From Microcystis elabens FACHB-917 (lineage in GTDB: Bacteria > Cyanobacteriota > Cyanobacteriia > PCC-6307 > Cyanobiaceae): a stretch of DNA of 64,000 nt. Below the pieces are notes generated by a model. The model was given only the letters and a program-made list of their open reading frames with translations, was not told the origin of the DNA and searched no databases. Positions 32,120-41,935 of the stretch are shown one piece after another. Position 1 is the first letter of the stretch. Every line of letters begins with the position of its first letter. Made by a program: the position numbers and the translations under genes. The stretch lies in contig NZ_JACJSZ010000007.1 in the NCBI RefSeq assembly GCF_014698445.1, forward strand, positions 56,283 through 120,282, written 5' to 3'.

Positions 32120-33280
32120 TCACCCTCCCTTCTCCGGTTGCAGACGCAGCAGCAGCCGGCGGATGTCCGGCTCCTGGCCCAGGACCCGGGCTTCCTCAAG
32201 GGCACTCGGCAGCAGGGCCGCCAGGTCTGGGGTGAGGCCCTCCGGGCAGGGATTCGCAAGGCTGGCCTGGGCCAGGGCCCGGAAGCGGCGCAAGGCGGAG
32301 ACGGGCCGCACCAGCAGGCAGACCAACAGGGCCAGGCCTGAGCCCATCAGATAGTCCAGCCAGCGGCTGGGCACATACCAGTCGGTGAGGACGCCGTAGC
32401 CCACAAAGGTGACCCCGCTGGAGATCAGGGCGGTGCGCAGATGGGGCTCCAGGCCGAGCAGCAGCAGCAAGGCCGTCGTGCCACCCATCACGATCGCCAC
32501 CGTCACCGGGTCGATCCCCAGGGTGTTGAACACGAGCCAGGGCATCAGCACCCCCAGGCTGACGCCCACAATGCGGTCGCGCACCCGACCCAGGGTCGCG
32601 CCGAGGCTGTCGTTCAGCAGCAGCACCACACCGAAGTAGAGGTACTTGGGTGTGACGGCCCCGACGCCGAGGCCGATGCTCAGGGCCAGCATCGACACCA
32701 CCAGCTTGCGCCAGAAGAAAGGATCAGCGAAGCGCTGGCCGAGGTTGCGGGAGGGCAGGGGGAGTTCCGGTTCCCCTGCGCCGCCGCCCCCTTCTCCGGG
32801 AAGCCGCAGGCCTGCCTGCAGCGCCAACGCCACGGCCATGCCGATGATCACCGCCAGCAGCTGCCGCCAGGCGGCCAGCCAGGTGGCCTCGGTGCTGAGC
32901 AGCGGCAGCACCGCCAGGATCGCCAGCAGGTTGCGCACCACCAGCAGGCGGTCGGGCAGGGCCTGAGCCAGCAGCTGGGCGCAGGCGGTGACCACCGCGA
33001 ACTGCCAGACCTGGGGGCCCTCCAGCAGGGGCCGCAGGCCGGTGCCCAGCCCCAGTCCGATCGCCACCACCAGTGGCAGCAGCAGGAACACCGGCTTCGG
33101 CCAGTGGTCGAAGCGGGGGCGCACCATCAGGGCGGCGATCACCACGCCGTAGGGCGTGGCCGCTCCCAGGCCGAAGCTGTGGCAGACCGACCAGGTGAGG
33201 CCCGCGGCCAGGCCGATGCAGAGCACCAGCCGCAGGGAGCGCTGGAAGGGAGCCGCCGACTCCTCCACGCCGGCGATCAT
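32120..33280 (-). CDS. FUSC/AaeB-like aromatic-acid exporter membrane protein
   Basis: A 386-residue polytopic protein with two sets of about five hydrophobic helices separated by a hydrophilic linker near residue 190 (LPGEGGGGAGEP). This is the internal duplication of the FUSC family (p-hydroxybenzoate efflux AaeB, YccS). Conserved-looking segments are AATPYGVVIAALMVRPRF and VVLLLNDSLGATLGRVRDRIVG. ATG 33280 overlaps the upstream small membrane gene stop. It is the third gene of a HlyD/AaeX-like/FUSC operon, divergent from a TolC gene, so it is likely the inner pump of a tripartite exporter. Substrate unknown. Confidence 0.82.
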   Translation of the reverse strand: MIAGVEESAAPFQRSLRLVLCIGLAAGLTWSVCHSFGLGAATPYGVVIAALMVRPRFDHWPKPVFLLLPLVVAIGLGLGTGLRPLLEGPQVWQFAVVTACAQLLAQALPDRLLVVRNLLAILAVLPLLSTEATWLAAWRQLLAVIIGMAVALALQAGLRLPGEGGGGAGEPELPLPSRNLGQRFADPFFWRKLVVSMLALSIGLGVGAVTPKYLYFGVVLLLNDSLGATLGRVRDRIVGVSLGVLMPWLVFNTLGIDPVTVAIVMGGTTALLLLLGLEPHLRTALISSGVTFVGYGVLTDWYVPSRWLDYLMGSGLALLVCLLVRPVSALRRFRALAQASLANPCPEGLTPDLAALLPSALEEARVLGQEPDIRRLLLRLQPEKGG

Positions 33281-33453
33281 GGGCGCGGCTGGGCCAGGCC
33301 CCGGACCAAGCCCACCACCAGGCTGATCAGCAGTAAGGCCAGCCAGAACCACAGGCGCGGCGGGTCGCTGCGCAGGCAAAGCAACAGCAGCATCAGGCTG
33401 ATCCAGGGCAGGGGCTGGCGCCAAGGAGCCAGCAGGGAGCGGCGATCGATCAC
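33277..33453 (-). CDS. small two-helix membrane protein (AaeX/DUF1656-like position)
   Basis: A 58-residue protein from GTG 33453, overlapping the HlyD stop as GTGA and the FUSC start by 4 bases. Two hydrophobic helices are visible: PLPWISLMLLLLCL and LWFWLALLLISLVVGLV. Its place between HlyD and FUSC is that of AaeX in the aromatic-acid exporter operon, and length fits DUF1656. The sequence itself does not prove the family. It is easily missed because of its size and GTG start. Confidence 0.65.
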   Translation of the reverse strand: MIDRRSLLAPWRQPLPWISLMLLLLCLRSDPPRLWFWLALLLISLVVGLVRGLAQPRP

Positions 33454-34697
33454 GATCGCAGCCCCGCCAGCCAGCGCCAGAACGGCGCCACGTAGCTGAC
33501 CAGGCTGCGCCGTTCCACCTCGGCCTCCACCTCGGCGGGGGTTCGGGTGGGCAGGGGGCCGACCGGACCACTCCCGCGGCTCCATCGCAGCCCGGAGGGG
33601 GTGGCCGCGGACTCCAGTTCCACCACCCCCAGCACCAGCGGCGTGCCAGTCCGCCCCGGCAGCTGGGCGGTCAGGTCGCCGCCGTCGCCGAAGGAGCGCT
33701 CCCGGGCACTGGCCATCAGGTTCAGGGCCTCCTCCCGGCTGCCGAGCCGGGCCGCCACCTCTTCGGCGCTGACACTTTCCCGCGAGAGGCTCACCAGCCG
33801 GCCGGCCACCAGGCCGTAGCGCTGCTCCGCACTGCCGAAGCTGTCACGGCTGAGCAACTGGGGATTGAGCTGCACCTCCTCGCCCACCTGCAGCCGGGTG
33901 GCGTCGGCGGCGGTGAACAGCACCACCGCCTCCCGACCCGATCGCAGGCTGGCCAGGGCGATGCTGCCGAGGCGCTGGCCCGGCGTCACCGGCTGACCCG
34001 GCAGCACCGAAAGGTCGAGCACCCTGCCCGTCACGGGGCTGAACACGTCCTGGGCCAGCTCGCTGCTCACCAGGCTGGCCCGTTCGGCCGTCAGCAGGGC
34101 GGCCTCCGCATGCAGGGAGGCCCGGCGGACGCGCAGGTCGGCCTGCTGGGCCTCCACCGAGGAGATCTCCGCCTTGTTGCGCAGCCACAGGTCCTGGGCG
34201 CCGACCCAGAGGGGGCTGTATCGGGCGATCACATCATCCTGGCGCAGGCTCTCCAGGGCGTTGAGCTGGCTTCGGATCGGACGGTTGGTGGCCTCGATCT
34301 GGGCCCGGCGAGCCTGCAGGGCCAGCTGGTGGTCGTCGAGGGCGCGGCTCTGCACCTTCAGCACCGCTTGACGACGGGTCACCGCCTCCAGCCGGGCCGT
34401 GGTGGCCTGGGGGCTGGCCTCCGGGCCGGCCCCAGGCCCGGGAGCGTTCTGGCCCACCTGACTGAGGGTCAGCAGCAGCTGGCCTGATCGAACCTGTTCG
34501 CCGACAGCCACCCGGAGGTCCTGGACCTCGCCGGGGCCCCGGGCGTAGAAGCTGCGGCGGGCATCGGGGGGTGCCATCACCCCCATCCCGCGCACGATCA
34601 CCGGAATGGATGGCGTCAGCGCCCATGCACCGGTCGCCCCTGCCACCAGCAGGGTGGGGAGGAGGGCGTAGATCCGGCCGAAGGTGGCAGAGGCCAT
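33450..34697 (-). CDS. HlyD-like membrane fusion protein
   Basis: A 415-residue periplasmic adaptor. One amino-terminal helix (IYALLPTLLVAGATGAW) anchors it. A lipoyl-type half-motif GEVQDLRVAVGEQVRSGQLLL is near residue 65, with a long coiled-coil hairpin from about 95 to 215 rich in Gln, Arg and Ala, the second lipoyl half (VFSPVTGRVLDLSVLPGQPV), and a beta-barrel domain. ATG 34697 (MASATFGRI) is chosen over ATG 34727, because a TACGAT -10 at 34738-34743 would put transcription start near 34731. It heads the three-gene exporter operon. Confidence 0.85.
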   Translation of the reverse strand: MASATFGRIYALLPTLLVAGATGAWALTPSIPVIVRGMGVMAPPDARRSFYARGPGEVQDLRVAVGEQVRSGQLLLTLSQVGQNAPGPGAGPEASPQATTARLEAVTRRQAVLKVQSRALDDHQLALQARRAQIEATNRPIRSQLNALESLRQDDVIARYSPLWVGAQDLWLRNKAEISSVEAQQADLRVRRASLHAEAALLTAERASLVSSELAQDVFSPVTGRVLDLSVLPGQPVTPGQRLGSIALASLRSGREAVVLFTAADATRLQVGEEVQLNPQLLSRDSFGSAEQRYGLVAGRLVSLSRESVSAEEVAARLGSREEALNLMASARERSFGDGGDLTAQLPGRTGTPLVLGVVELESAATPSGLRWSRGSGPVGPLPTRTPAEVEAEVERRSLVSYVAPFWRWLAGLRS

Positions 34698-34870
34698 GGC
34701 GGGCCGGAGAGGGCCGAGAACGACCATACGACTGAGATCGTAGAGGAAGCAGGCCTGGCACCTGAGCTACTTTTGGAGCGTATACGCGCCCCCATCGACA
34801 GGTCGTCAGCGCCGATGAAGCGCCCGGAATCCGATGGAGAGTCCCTCGCCTGGCCCGGGGTGCCGGCCTG

Positions 34871-36313
34871 ATGCGGCGACTCCGGCCCCTGGCTTCCATG
34901 GCCGTCCTTGGGGCCCTGTGGGGAGGGTCGGTGCCGCGACCGGCAACAGCCCAGACCCTCAGTCTCGAGCAGGTGCTGCATCAGGCCCTGCCCACCTCGC
35001 TGCGGACTGAGCGGGCCCGTCGCCAGCTGCAGCGGGATGGGGCGCTGGTTCAGCTGAACCAGGCCCAGCTTCTGCCTCGGCTGAACCTGGTGGGCCTGGC
35101 CAGCTACACCGGCGTGAACACCTCGGTGGGGTTGCTCACCAACCTCCCCACCCTCGGCGACCTCAGCTTCTCCCTGCCGCCGAACGGTTACGCCGAGCTG
35201 CGGAACAGTTTCGCCAACCTGGGTGTGCTGCTGGATGCCGACCTGCTGCCCCTGGGCCGCCTGGCCCTGCTGCGGGCCAGCCGCGAACAGCAGCGCAGCA
35301 GCGCAGCCACCCTTGATGAAAGCGAGCGGCAGGCGCGCTTCGAGCTGGTGAACGGCTACCGGCAGCTGCAGCTCAGCCAGGCTCTGTTGCCGGTGTGGAC
35401 CCAGGCCCTCGAGGGCTCCACGGCCCTGGAGCGCACCGTGGCCAGTTTCCTGAACAGGGGGCTGGCCGCCCGGCTCGACCTGGAACGGGCCCGGGCCCTG
35501 CGGGCCGCCGACCAGAAGGGGCTGCAGCAGATCCAGGCCCGTCTGCTGGCCGACCGGGAGCAGCTGGCCGCCCTGATGGGCCTGGCCAGCGGCCAGGAGC
35601 TGAGGGCCGCCGATCCGATCCTCGAACAGCCGCCCTGGCCCCTTGATCTGGCCGCCACGTTGGAGGCGTCCCTCCGGCAGCGGCCGCTGCTGGAGGCCCT
35701 GCGCCGCCAGCAGCAGGCCCAGGCCCAGGAGGCTCGCGCCGCCCGGGCCTCCCTGCTGCCCTCCCTCGCCCTGGTGGCCGGGTTCGGCTACAGCGGCAAC
35801 CGACTGGCGGTGCCCGTGCTGCGGCAGGGAGGATCGCTGGGGGGGGCGTCGCCGCTGACCTTGCCGGAACTGAACGCCAACGGCGCCGCCAGCGGCAGTT
35901 TCAGCAACTGGGGCGCGGCCCTTCTGTTGCGCCAGCCCCTCTGGGACGGCGGCCAGGCGGCGGCGGCGGCACGGGTCGCCGAACGCCAGGCCGACCTGCT
36001 GGCCGCCGATGCGGATCTCGCCCGGCAGCGGATCCGCCAGGACGTGAGCCGGGCCTGGAGCGATCTGCACAGCTCCGCGGCGGCGATAGCAGCGGCGCGG
36101 GAGAGCGTGCGGGCCGGTGAGCGGGCCCTGAGAGATGCTCAGTTGCGCTATCGGGCTCTCGTGGATCCGCTCACCGAGGTCCTGCTGGTGCAGCGGGACC
36201 TGCAGGCCAGCCGTGCGGCCCTCTTGACCAGCCTCACCCGTCAGGCCCTGGACCGGTCGGTGCTTGAGCTGGAGACCGGTCTGATCGACCCGGGGCCGGA
36301 TCGGAGCCACTGA
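34871..36313 (+). CDS. TolC-family outer membrane efflux protein
   Basis: A 480-residue outer-membrane channel protein with a signal peptide (LASMAVLGALWGGS, cut near PATAQTLSLEQ). Two OEP repeats are visible, each with a long helical coiled coil (RTERARRQLQRDGALVQLNQAQLLPRLNLVG, given here only as its start RTERARRQLQ; second around LEALRRQQQAQAQEARAARA) and a beta segment. It is divergent from the HlyD/AaeX-like/FUSC operon across 143 bases, so all components of a tripartite pump are encoded together. It is convergent with glgB, 15 bases apart. Confidence 0.88.
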   Translation: MRRLRPLASMAVLGALWGGSVPRPATAQTLSLEQVLHQALPTSLRTERARRQLQRDGALVQLNQAQLLPRLNLVGLASYTGVNTSVGLLTNLPTLGDLSFSLPPNGYAELRNSFANLGVLLDADLLPLGRLALLRASREQQRSSAATLDESERQARFELVNGYRQLQLSQALLPVWTQALEGSTALERTVASFLNRGLAARLDLERARALRAADQKGLQQIQARLLADREQLAALMGLASGQELRAADPILEQPPWPLDLAATLEASLRQRPLLEALRRQQQAQAQEARAARASLLPSLALVAGFGYSGNRLAVPVLRQGGSLGGASPLTLPELNANGAASGSFSNWGAALLLRQPLWDGGQAAAAARVAERQADLLAADADLARQRIRQDVSRAWSDLHSSAAAIAAARESVRAGERALRDAQLRYRALVDPLTEVLLVQRDLQASRAALLTSLTRQALDRSVLELETGLIDPGPDRSH

Positions 36314-36328
36314 ATCCGGGCTTGCGCG

Positions 36329-38641
36329 TCAGGCTTGGACCGTCTCGGGCCGCTGCAGGCTGCGGGTCTCGTCAAGCCGGAACACCACCACGCTCAGGGG
36401 CGGCAGGCAGAGCTCCAGGGAGTTCTCGTAGTCGTGGATGGCCCAGGCATCGGTGAAACGGCCGCCCAGGTTGCCGAGGTTGCTGCCGCCGTAGCGGCTG
36501 CTGTCGGTGTTGAAGACCTCCGTGTAAAAGCCCTCCAAGGGCACGCCCACCCGGTAGTGGGAATGGCTCTGGGGGGTGAAGTTGGCCACCACCACCACCC
36601 AGCGGCCGCTGGCGCTGTCGCGGCGCATGAAGCTGATCACCGAATGGCGGTTGTCGTTGCAGTCGATCCACTGGAAGCCGTAGGGATCGAAGTCGTCGCC
36701 CCAGAGCGCCGGCTCCGACCTGTAGAAGGCGTTGAGGTCGTCGACGAGACGCTGCAGGCCCTGGTGGGCTTCGTACTGGAGCAGCTCCCACTGCAGGTCC
36801 CCCCATACGTTCCATTCGGCCCGCTGGCCGAACTCCATCCCCATGAAGATGGTCTTCTTGCCCGGGTGGGTCCACATGTAGGCGAGCAGGGCGCGCACGT
36901 TGGCGAACTTCTGCCAGTCGTCGCCGGGCATCTTGTGGAGCAGGTTGCTCTTGCCGTGCACCACTTCATCGTGGCTGAGCGCCAGCATGAAGTTCTCGGT
37001 GAAGGCGTACCAGATCGAGAAGGTGACGTGGTTCTGGTGGAACTGGCGGAACCAGGGGTCGAGCTCGAAGTAATCGAGCATGTCGTGCATCCAGCCCATG
37101 TTCCACTTGAGGTTGAACCCCAGGCCGCCCATGTCGGTGGGCTGGGTCACCATCGGCCAGGTGGTGGACTCCTCGGCGATCGAGAGGGCACCGGGGAAGT
37201 GCTGGAACAGCACGTGGTTGGCCTGCTGCAGGAAGCGCACGGCCTCCAGGTTCTCCCGTCCGCCATGCTCGTTGGGCAGCCATTCCCCGTCAGGACGCAG
37301 GTAGTCGCGGTAGAGCATCGAGGCCACGGCATCGACGCGGATGCCGTCGATATGGAACTCCTCGAACCAGTAGATGAGGTTGGCGACGAGGAAGTTGCGT
37401 ACCTCGTTGCGGCTGTAGTTGAAGATCAGCGTGCCCCACTCCTTGTGCTCGCCGATGCGGGGATCGGCATGCTCGTAGAGGTGGGCGCCATCGAAGAAGG
37501 CCAGACCGTGGCCGTCCTTGGGGAAGTGGCCGGGCACCCAGTCGAGGATCACGCCGATCCCTTCGGTGTGGCAGCGGTCGACGAAGGCGCGGAACTCATC
37601 CGGGCTGCCGAAGCGGCTGGTGGGGGCATACCAACCGGTGACCTGGTAGCCCCAGGAGCCATCGAAGGGATGCTCCGAGACCGGCATCAGCTCGATGTGG
37701 GTGAAGCCGCGGGCCTTGACGTAAGGGATGACCCTGTCGGCCAGTTCGGGATAGGTCATCAGCCGGGCCCCCGGCTTCAGATCGGCGGCGGGCACCGGCG
37801 GCCGGGGGCGGCCGTCGGCTTCGATGAAGGGCTGGTCGGCGGCGGCATGCATCCAGCTGCCCAGGTGCATCTCGTACACCGCGATGGGCTGGTGCAGGGG
37901 ATCCCGGCCATCCCGTTCCTCGATCCAGGCGCCGTCGTTCCACGTGTAACGGCCCAGTTCGGCCACCACCGAACCGGTGTTCGGCCGGATCTCGTGGCGG
38001 AAGCCGTAGGGGTCGGCCTTCTGGTAGCAATGGCCGTTCTGGGCCCGCACTTCGTACTTGTAGATCTGGCCGGCGCCCAGCCCGGGGATGAACAGCTCCC
38101 AGATCCCCCCGAGGCGCTGCTGCATCGGGTGATGGCGGCCGTCCCAGCCGTTGAAATCCCCCAGCAGGGCGACGCTGCGGGCATTGGGGGCCCACAGGCA
38201 GAACTGCACCCCGGCGACACCGTCGCGCTCGATCACATGGGCGCCCATGCGCCGCCAGATGTGGTGGTGATTCCCCTCGGCGAACAGGTGACGATCCAGT
38301 TCCCCCATCCACTCGTGGCGGAACGCCCAGGGATCGTGCTGCTCGTGCTGGATGCCGCCGCGGCTCACGTGCACGCGGTAGCCGCAGCCGGGATCGGCGT
38401 CGAGTCGGGCTTCGAAGATCCAGGGATGGTGCGGATTGGCCATGGCCAGCTGCCCGCCGCCGTGGAGCAGCTCCACGCTGTGGGCATCCGGCATCCAGAC
38501 CCGCACCACCCAGCCGCCGTCATCGAGGGGCTGGGGCCCGAGCACGGCGAAGGGATGGTCGTGACGGCATTCCGCCAGCCGCTGGGCATCCTCAACCATC
38601 CAGTCGAGGCTGGGGAGGGCCATGGAAGTTGGGGTGTACAT
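36329..38641 (-). CDS. glgB: 1,4-alpha-glucan branching enzyme
   Basis: Introduces alpha-1,6 branches into glycogen. The protein is 770 residues, of the GH13_9 long form, with an amino-terminal CBM48-like module ([21 protein letters not shown]). In the catalytic barrel the nucleophile lies in [15 protein letters not shown] near residue 436 and the acid in [10 protein letters not shown] near 488, with [22 protein letters not shown] and [12 protein letters not shown] as further family motifs. Start is ATG 38641 or ATG 38620 ([12 protein letters not shown]). It is 33 bases downstream of the DUF3887 gene on the same strand. Confidence 0.96.
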   Translation of the reverse strand: MYTPTSMALPSLDWMVEDAQRLAECRHDHPFAVLGPQPLDDGGWVVRVWMPDAHSVELLHGGGQLAMANPHHPWIFEARLDADPGCGYRVHVSRGGIQHEQHDPWAFRHEWMGELDRHLFAEGNHHHIWRRMGAHVIERDGVAGVQFCLWAPNARSVALLGDFNGWDGRHHPMQQRLGGIWELFIPGLGAGQIYKYEVRAQNGHCYQKADPYGFRHEIRPNTGSVVAELGRYTWNDGAWIEERDGRDPLHQPIAVYEMHLGSWMHAAADQPFIEADGRPRPPVPAADLKPGARLMTYPELADRVIPYVKARGFTHIELMPVSEHPFDGSWGYQVTGWYAPTSRFGSPDEFRAFVDRCHTEGIGVILDWVPGHFPKDGHGLAFFDGAHLYEHADPRIGEHKEWGTLIFNYSRNEVRNFLVANLIYWFEEFHIDGIRVDAVASMLYRDYLRPDGEWLPNEHGGRENLEAVRFLQQANHVLFQHFPGALSIAEESTTWPMVTQPTDMGGLGFNLKWNMGWMHDMLDYFELDPWFRQFHQNHVTFSIWYAFTENFMLALSHDEVVHGKSNLLHKMPGDDWQKFANVRALLAYMWTHPGKKTIFMGMEFGQRAEWNVWGDLQWELLQYEAHQGLQRLVDDLNAFYRSEPALWGDDFDPYGFQWIDCNDNRHSVISFMRRDSASGRWVVVVANFTPQSHSHYRVGVPLEGFYTEVFNTDSSRYGGSNLGNLGGRFTDAWAIHDYENSLELCLPPLSVVVFRLDETRSLQRPETVQA

Positions 38642-38674
38642 GCGCCGGGAGCTTACGCCGGTGGGAGGGCCGAC

Positions 38675-39451
38675 TCAGCGGGCCGGCGAGGGAGGGGCAG
38701 GATCGGTGGGGAAATCAACGCCGATGATCCGGTTCTCCGAATCCAGGGTGACGAACAGGTTGTCGGTGAGGCGATTGAACTCGGTGTTGACGATCACCAG
38801 GCGCATCTCGGGCGTGCTCTCGGCCCGGATGATGCGTTTCACCCGTACGAAGTTGCCGGTGATGCGCTGAAGATTGAGCCATTTCTGCTGCAGCTGGCCC
38901 TGGGGGATCTGCTCCTGCATCTGGGGCGAGAGGAAGCTGCTGGCGGAGATGAAATGGCCGCTGGAGAGGGCGGCGATGAAGTCACGCACCACCTTCTCGG
39001 CCGGCTGGTCACTGGCGTTGAAGTGATAGCCGTCGATCCGGCCCTGGTCGTCGATCACCATCAGCAGGTCGCGCTGGCCGGCGCTGGTGACCAGCGTGGC
39101 CTCCACCGTGCTGGAGTCGAAGCCGGGCTGGACGCTGCGGATGGTCCAGCTCAGCAGCCGTGGCTGGGTCTTCATGGTGGCGGCCACCATGCTGGGGCTG
39201 CTGACGCTCTTCAGGGTCGGGGAAAACTGGTTGAAGCGCGCCTGGGCGTCGCCGTTGCGGATCGTGGTCAGGATCCGCTCGGCCGCCGCCCGTGCCTGGG
39301 CTTCGCTGAGGGCGGCGCTGGGCTGGCCGCTGGCGGCCGGCCCCGGAGCGGTCTGGGCCCACGCCCCGCGGGGTGCCGGCAGGGCCTGGCTGCTGCCCAG
39401 CAGCAGCAGCAGCAGGCCGATCAGGGCTCGGCGCGAGGGGGGGCGCGGCAT
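38675..39451 (-). CDS. exported DUF3887-like protein
   Basis: A 258-residue secreted or periplasmic protein with a signal peptide (RALIGLLLLLLGSSQALPAP). Two tandem cystatin-like alpha/beta modules are visible: residues about 50-140 (EAQARAAAERILTTIRNGD, then DDQGRIDGYHF) and about 150-258 (EKVVRDFIAALSSGHFISA, then DSENRIIGVDF). This is the duplicated DUF3887-type architecture. Function is unknown. It precedes glgB in the same direction and follows the CocE-like hydrolase gene by 22 bases. Confidence 0.7.
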   Translation of the reverse strand: MPRPPSRRALIGLLLLLLGSSQALPAPRGAWAQTAPGPAASGQPSAALSEAQARAAAERILTTIRNGDAQARFNQFSPTLKSVSSPSMVAATMKTQPRLLSWTIRSVQPGFDSSTVEATLVTSAGQRDLLMVIDDQGRIDGYHFNASDQPAEKVVRDFIAALSSGHFISASSFLSPQMQEQIPQGQLQQKWLNLQRITGNFVRVKRIIRAESTPEMRLVIVNTEFNRLTDNLFVTLDSENRIIGVDFPTDPAPPSPAR

Positions 39452-39473
39452 GGGCGGTGAGATTCGGATCGGC

Positions 39474-41132
39474 TCAGTTTGCCGGAATCAGGGGCTCCAG
39501 GCCCAGGTGGGCGCCCGCCAGCTCCAGCGTCAGGGTGATCATCCGGTGCCGGCTGCCGCTGCCCCCCGCCGGCAGGCTGCCGTCGCCGGGGTTGACGGCG
39601 ATCTGGGGCCAGGCCGCTGCTGCCAGGGAGAGTCGCAGCCGCTGACCGGCGGCGACCAGGGTCGCCAGGGGCTGCAGGGTCAGCCTGCGGAGCGCGTCGG
39701 CGGCCGCAGCGGCAGGCCCGAAGCGGGCCAGGCCAGTGCTCAGCTGGCGCACGCCGCCGTCGGGAGACACCTCCGAGAGGGCGGCGCAGAGATCGAAACT
39801 GGGCTGGTCGGCATCGACCCGCAGCACCAGGCGGAAGGATCCCAGCAGCCAGAGGGGCTCCTCTAGGGGGGCAGTGGTGAAGCAGGCCACGTCGGCGCGA
39901 CGGTCGAGATCGGCGCGCTCCACCGGTCCGGGGTCGGGACCCAGGTGACCGCCCCGCCCCGGCACCGGTCGCCAGGGGTCGTGGACAAGCGCCACAGTGC
40001 CGCCTCCCGCCGGCTCACCCGCCGGCCCCGCCCCCGCCATGGCCCCAGCCAGCGGTCGCAGCTCCCCCTCGTCGCAGCGGATCGCCGCCAGGCCTGTGGA
40101 GTGCAGGGTCCAGCCGGCGGCCGCCACCACCGCGGGGCTGGCGGCCGCCGCGGGGCTGAGGTGGTGCCAGGTGGCCGTGGCGGCGCACTGCAGGCGGATC
40201 GGGGCCGGCGCGGCGGCTGCGGACGGGGCGGTCAGCTCCGGGTCCTGGCGGGGCGGCGGATCCTGCAGATGGCGGCGGAAGAAGGCCAGCAGCTCACGGT
40301 CGAGCCCGCCGCCCCAGTCGAGATGGCTCCAGGCGCCGATCACCAATCCGGGATCGCCGCCGGCCTCGCGGGCCCGCTGCCAGAGGTCGAGCACCCCCCT
40401 CAGATGCGGATCATGCCAGCCGCCGATGAGCAGCAGGGGGCGCCGCAGCAGGGCCGCCCCCACCGGGTGCACCGTCCAGCCCTCGGGACCGGCGGGGTCG
40501 CGCCGCAGCCAGCCCAGGCCCATGCCGTGGGGATCGTGGCGTTCCAGCAGGGCCAGACCCTCCTCGAGGAAATCGCCCAGCCGGAGGCTGCGGCGGATCT
40601 CCCGCCAGCCGGCTCCATCGCCCCGGCGCCTGCAGCCCTCCGCCGCCAGCTGCAGGGCCCAGCCCAGGCCCAGCGCCCACCAGTGGGCTCCCCCTTCGCT
40701 GGCCCAGTGGAGGCGTTCGTCAAGGCCGCACATGGCCGGGGCGAGGCAGTCCGGCAGGGCGTCGCCGTCGCCCGCGTTGAGCAGCTGGGTCAGGCCCTGG
40801 TAGGAGAAGCCGTAGGTACCCACCCGGCCGTTGCTGCCCGCCAGGGCCCGCGCCCAGCGGATCGTGGCGGCCCCGTCGGCGGCCTCCTGGGCGAAGCCGC
40901 CGAAGTCGCCCTCCGAGTCTCCGCGCCCCCGCACGTCCTGGACCACCACCAGAAAGCCATGGTCGGCGTACCAGCTGGGATGGGCGTAGGTGACGGTGGA
41001 GGCGATCGCCCGCCCGTAGGGCTGGCGCATCAGCAGCACCGGCCAGGGGCCCTGCCCGTCCGGATGCCAGAGGCGGCTTTGCAGACGGATGCCATCCGCC
41101 AGCTGCAGGGTGGCGTCCCGGACCCGGACCAC
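39474..41132 (-). CDS. CocE/NonD family alpha/beta hydrolase
   Basis: A 552-residue hydrolase of the X-Pro dipeptidyl-peptidase/cocaine-esterase type. VVVQDVRGRGDSEGDFGGF is near residue 65 and the nucleophile elbow GTYGFSYQGLTQ near 110 (GxSxxG), with an aspartate in LIGGWHDPHLRG and a histidine in GAWSHLDWGG. The carboxy jelly-roll domain follows (RADVACFTTAPLEEPLWLLGSF region). GTG 41132 was chosen; it sits 5 bases after the previous stop. Substrate (acyl ester or peptide) is not predictable. Confidence 0.85.
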   Translation of the reverse strand: MVRVRDATLQLADGIRLQSRLWHPDGQGPWPVLLMRQPYGRAIASTVTYAHPSWYADHGFLVVVQDVRGRGDSEGDFGGFAQEAADGAATIRWARALAGSNGRVGTYGFSYQGLTQLLNAGDGDALPDCLAPAMCGLDERLHWASEGGAHWWALGLGWALQLAAEGCRRRGDGAGWREIRRSLRLGDFLEEGLALLERHDPHGMGLGWLRRDPAGPEGWTVHPVGAALLRRPLLLIGGWHDPHLRGVLDLWQRAREAGGDPGLVIGAWSHLDWGGGLDRELLAFFRRHLQDPPPRQDPELTAPSAAAAPAPIRLQCAATATWHHLSPAAAASPAVVAAAGWTLHSTGLAAIRCDEGELRPLAGAMAGAGPAGEPAGGGTVALVHDPWRPVPGRGGHLGPDPGPVERADLDRRADVACFTTAPLEEPLWLLGSFRLVLRVDADQPSFDLCAALSEVSPDGGVRQLSTGLARFGPAAAAADALRRLTLQPLATLVAAGQRLRLSLAAAAWPQIAVNPGDGSLPAGGSGSRHRMITLTLELAGAHLGLEPLIPAN

Positions 41133-41137
41133 GGGGT

Positions 41138-41464
41138 TCAGAACACCGTGGAGCAGTGCAGGCCGATCACATAGGTGGCCAGCACCTCCGCATCCATGGG
41201 GCTGAGGCCGCGGCTGCTGGCCAGGCTGGCGATCGAGGCCTTCGAGGTGGCCGAGATGCCCTGGGCGTTCAGCTGGCGGAACTGCTGGCAGAGGCTCTGT
41301 GCCAGGGCCGGGTTCTGCTTCACCGATTCCAGCAGGGCGGACTGGGCCCGCGCGCCGGGAAGGGCCAGGGCAGCCAGACAGGCGGCGCCGAGCAGGGCGG
41401 TGAGGCAGGGGCGAAGTGGGTGGTTCGTGGCTCTGGGGGGAGAAAGGCGGGGTGTTCGGGGCAT
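41138..41464 (-). CDS. small secreted hypothetical protein
   Basis: A 108-residue protein with a signal peptide (LTALLGAACLAALALPGARAQ). The mature part is helical with two cysteines (QSLCQQFRQLNAQ and YVIGLHCSTVF) that could pair, and SATSKASIASLASSRGLSPMDAEVLATYV. It is not recognised by name but resembles small exported proteins of picocyanobacteria. It runs in the same direction as the hydrolase gene, 5 bases upstream. Confidence 0.6.
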   Translation of the reverse strand: MPRTPRLSPPRATNHPLRPCLTALLGAACLAALALPGARAQSALLESVKQNPALAQSLCQQFRQLNAQGISATSKASIASLASSRGLSPMDAEVLATYVIGLHCSTVF

Positions 41465-41527
41465 CGTTGCCTCCGTCCGTTTTCCCCATTCCAGTCACCA
41501 GTGCCAGGCCCGCGCTGGAGGGGAGGG

Positions 41528-41929
41528 TCAGTTCGGTGAGCGACCGGAGGCCTGCCGGGCCCGGCGGATCCAGGCCAGGACGAGGGGCAGGTCGACCGGG
41601 GGGACGGCCGAGCCGGTGAGACGGCGCTGCAGCCGGCCCAGTTGCAGCAGCAGTTGCTGGGGATCGGCGGCGGCGAGTCCGGCGGGGCTGGCGATGCCCC
41701 CATGCAGCAGCAGGGCCGCCTCCTCCGGTGCCAGCCCCACCGCACTCACCAGCCGGGCCTGACCCCGCAGGCGGATCAGTCGGGCCTCGCTGGCCTCGCC
41801 GGAGGCGGCCAGTTCGCGCAGGCGGCCGTCATCGAGGCCGGCCAGCTCGTCCCAGCTGTCGATGCCCTCCCGGCGCAGGCGCTGCTGCTCCCGCCTCAGG
41901 TGGGCCGCTGGCTGGAAGGGATGGGTCAC
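41528..41929 (-). CDS. DUF4332-like helix-hairpin-helix protein
   Basis: A 133-residue small soluble protein. Repeated short helices with GI or GL turns (REGIDSWDELAGLDDGRLRELA, GLAPEEAALLLHGGIASPAGLAAADP, with 20 or fewer residues of each shown as REGIDSWDELAGL and GIASPAGLAAADP) resemble the paired helix-hairpin-helix of DUF4332 proteins. No function is established. It ends 63 bases before the next gene on the same strand and starts 6 bases after the Ycf51 gene stop. Confidence 0.65.
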   Translation of the reverse strand: MTHPFQPAAHLRREQQRLRREGIDSWDELAGLDDGRLRELAASGEASEARLIRLRGQARLVSAVGLAPEEAALLLHGGIASPAGLAAADPQQLLLQLGRLQRRLTGSAVPPVDLPLVLAWIRRARQASGRSPN

Positions 41930-41935
41930 CGGGGT

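Noticed and set aside
36335..39460. 1,041-residue open frame opposite glgB
   Set aside because: Shadow caused by high GC at third positions of glgB and the DUF3887 gene.
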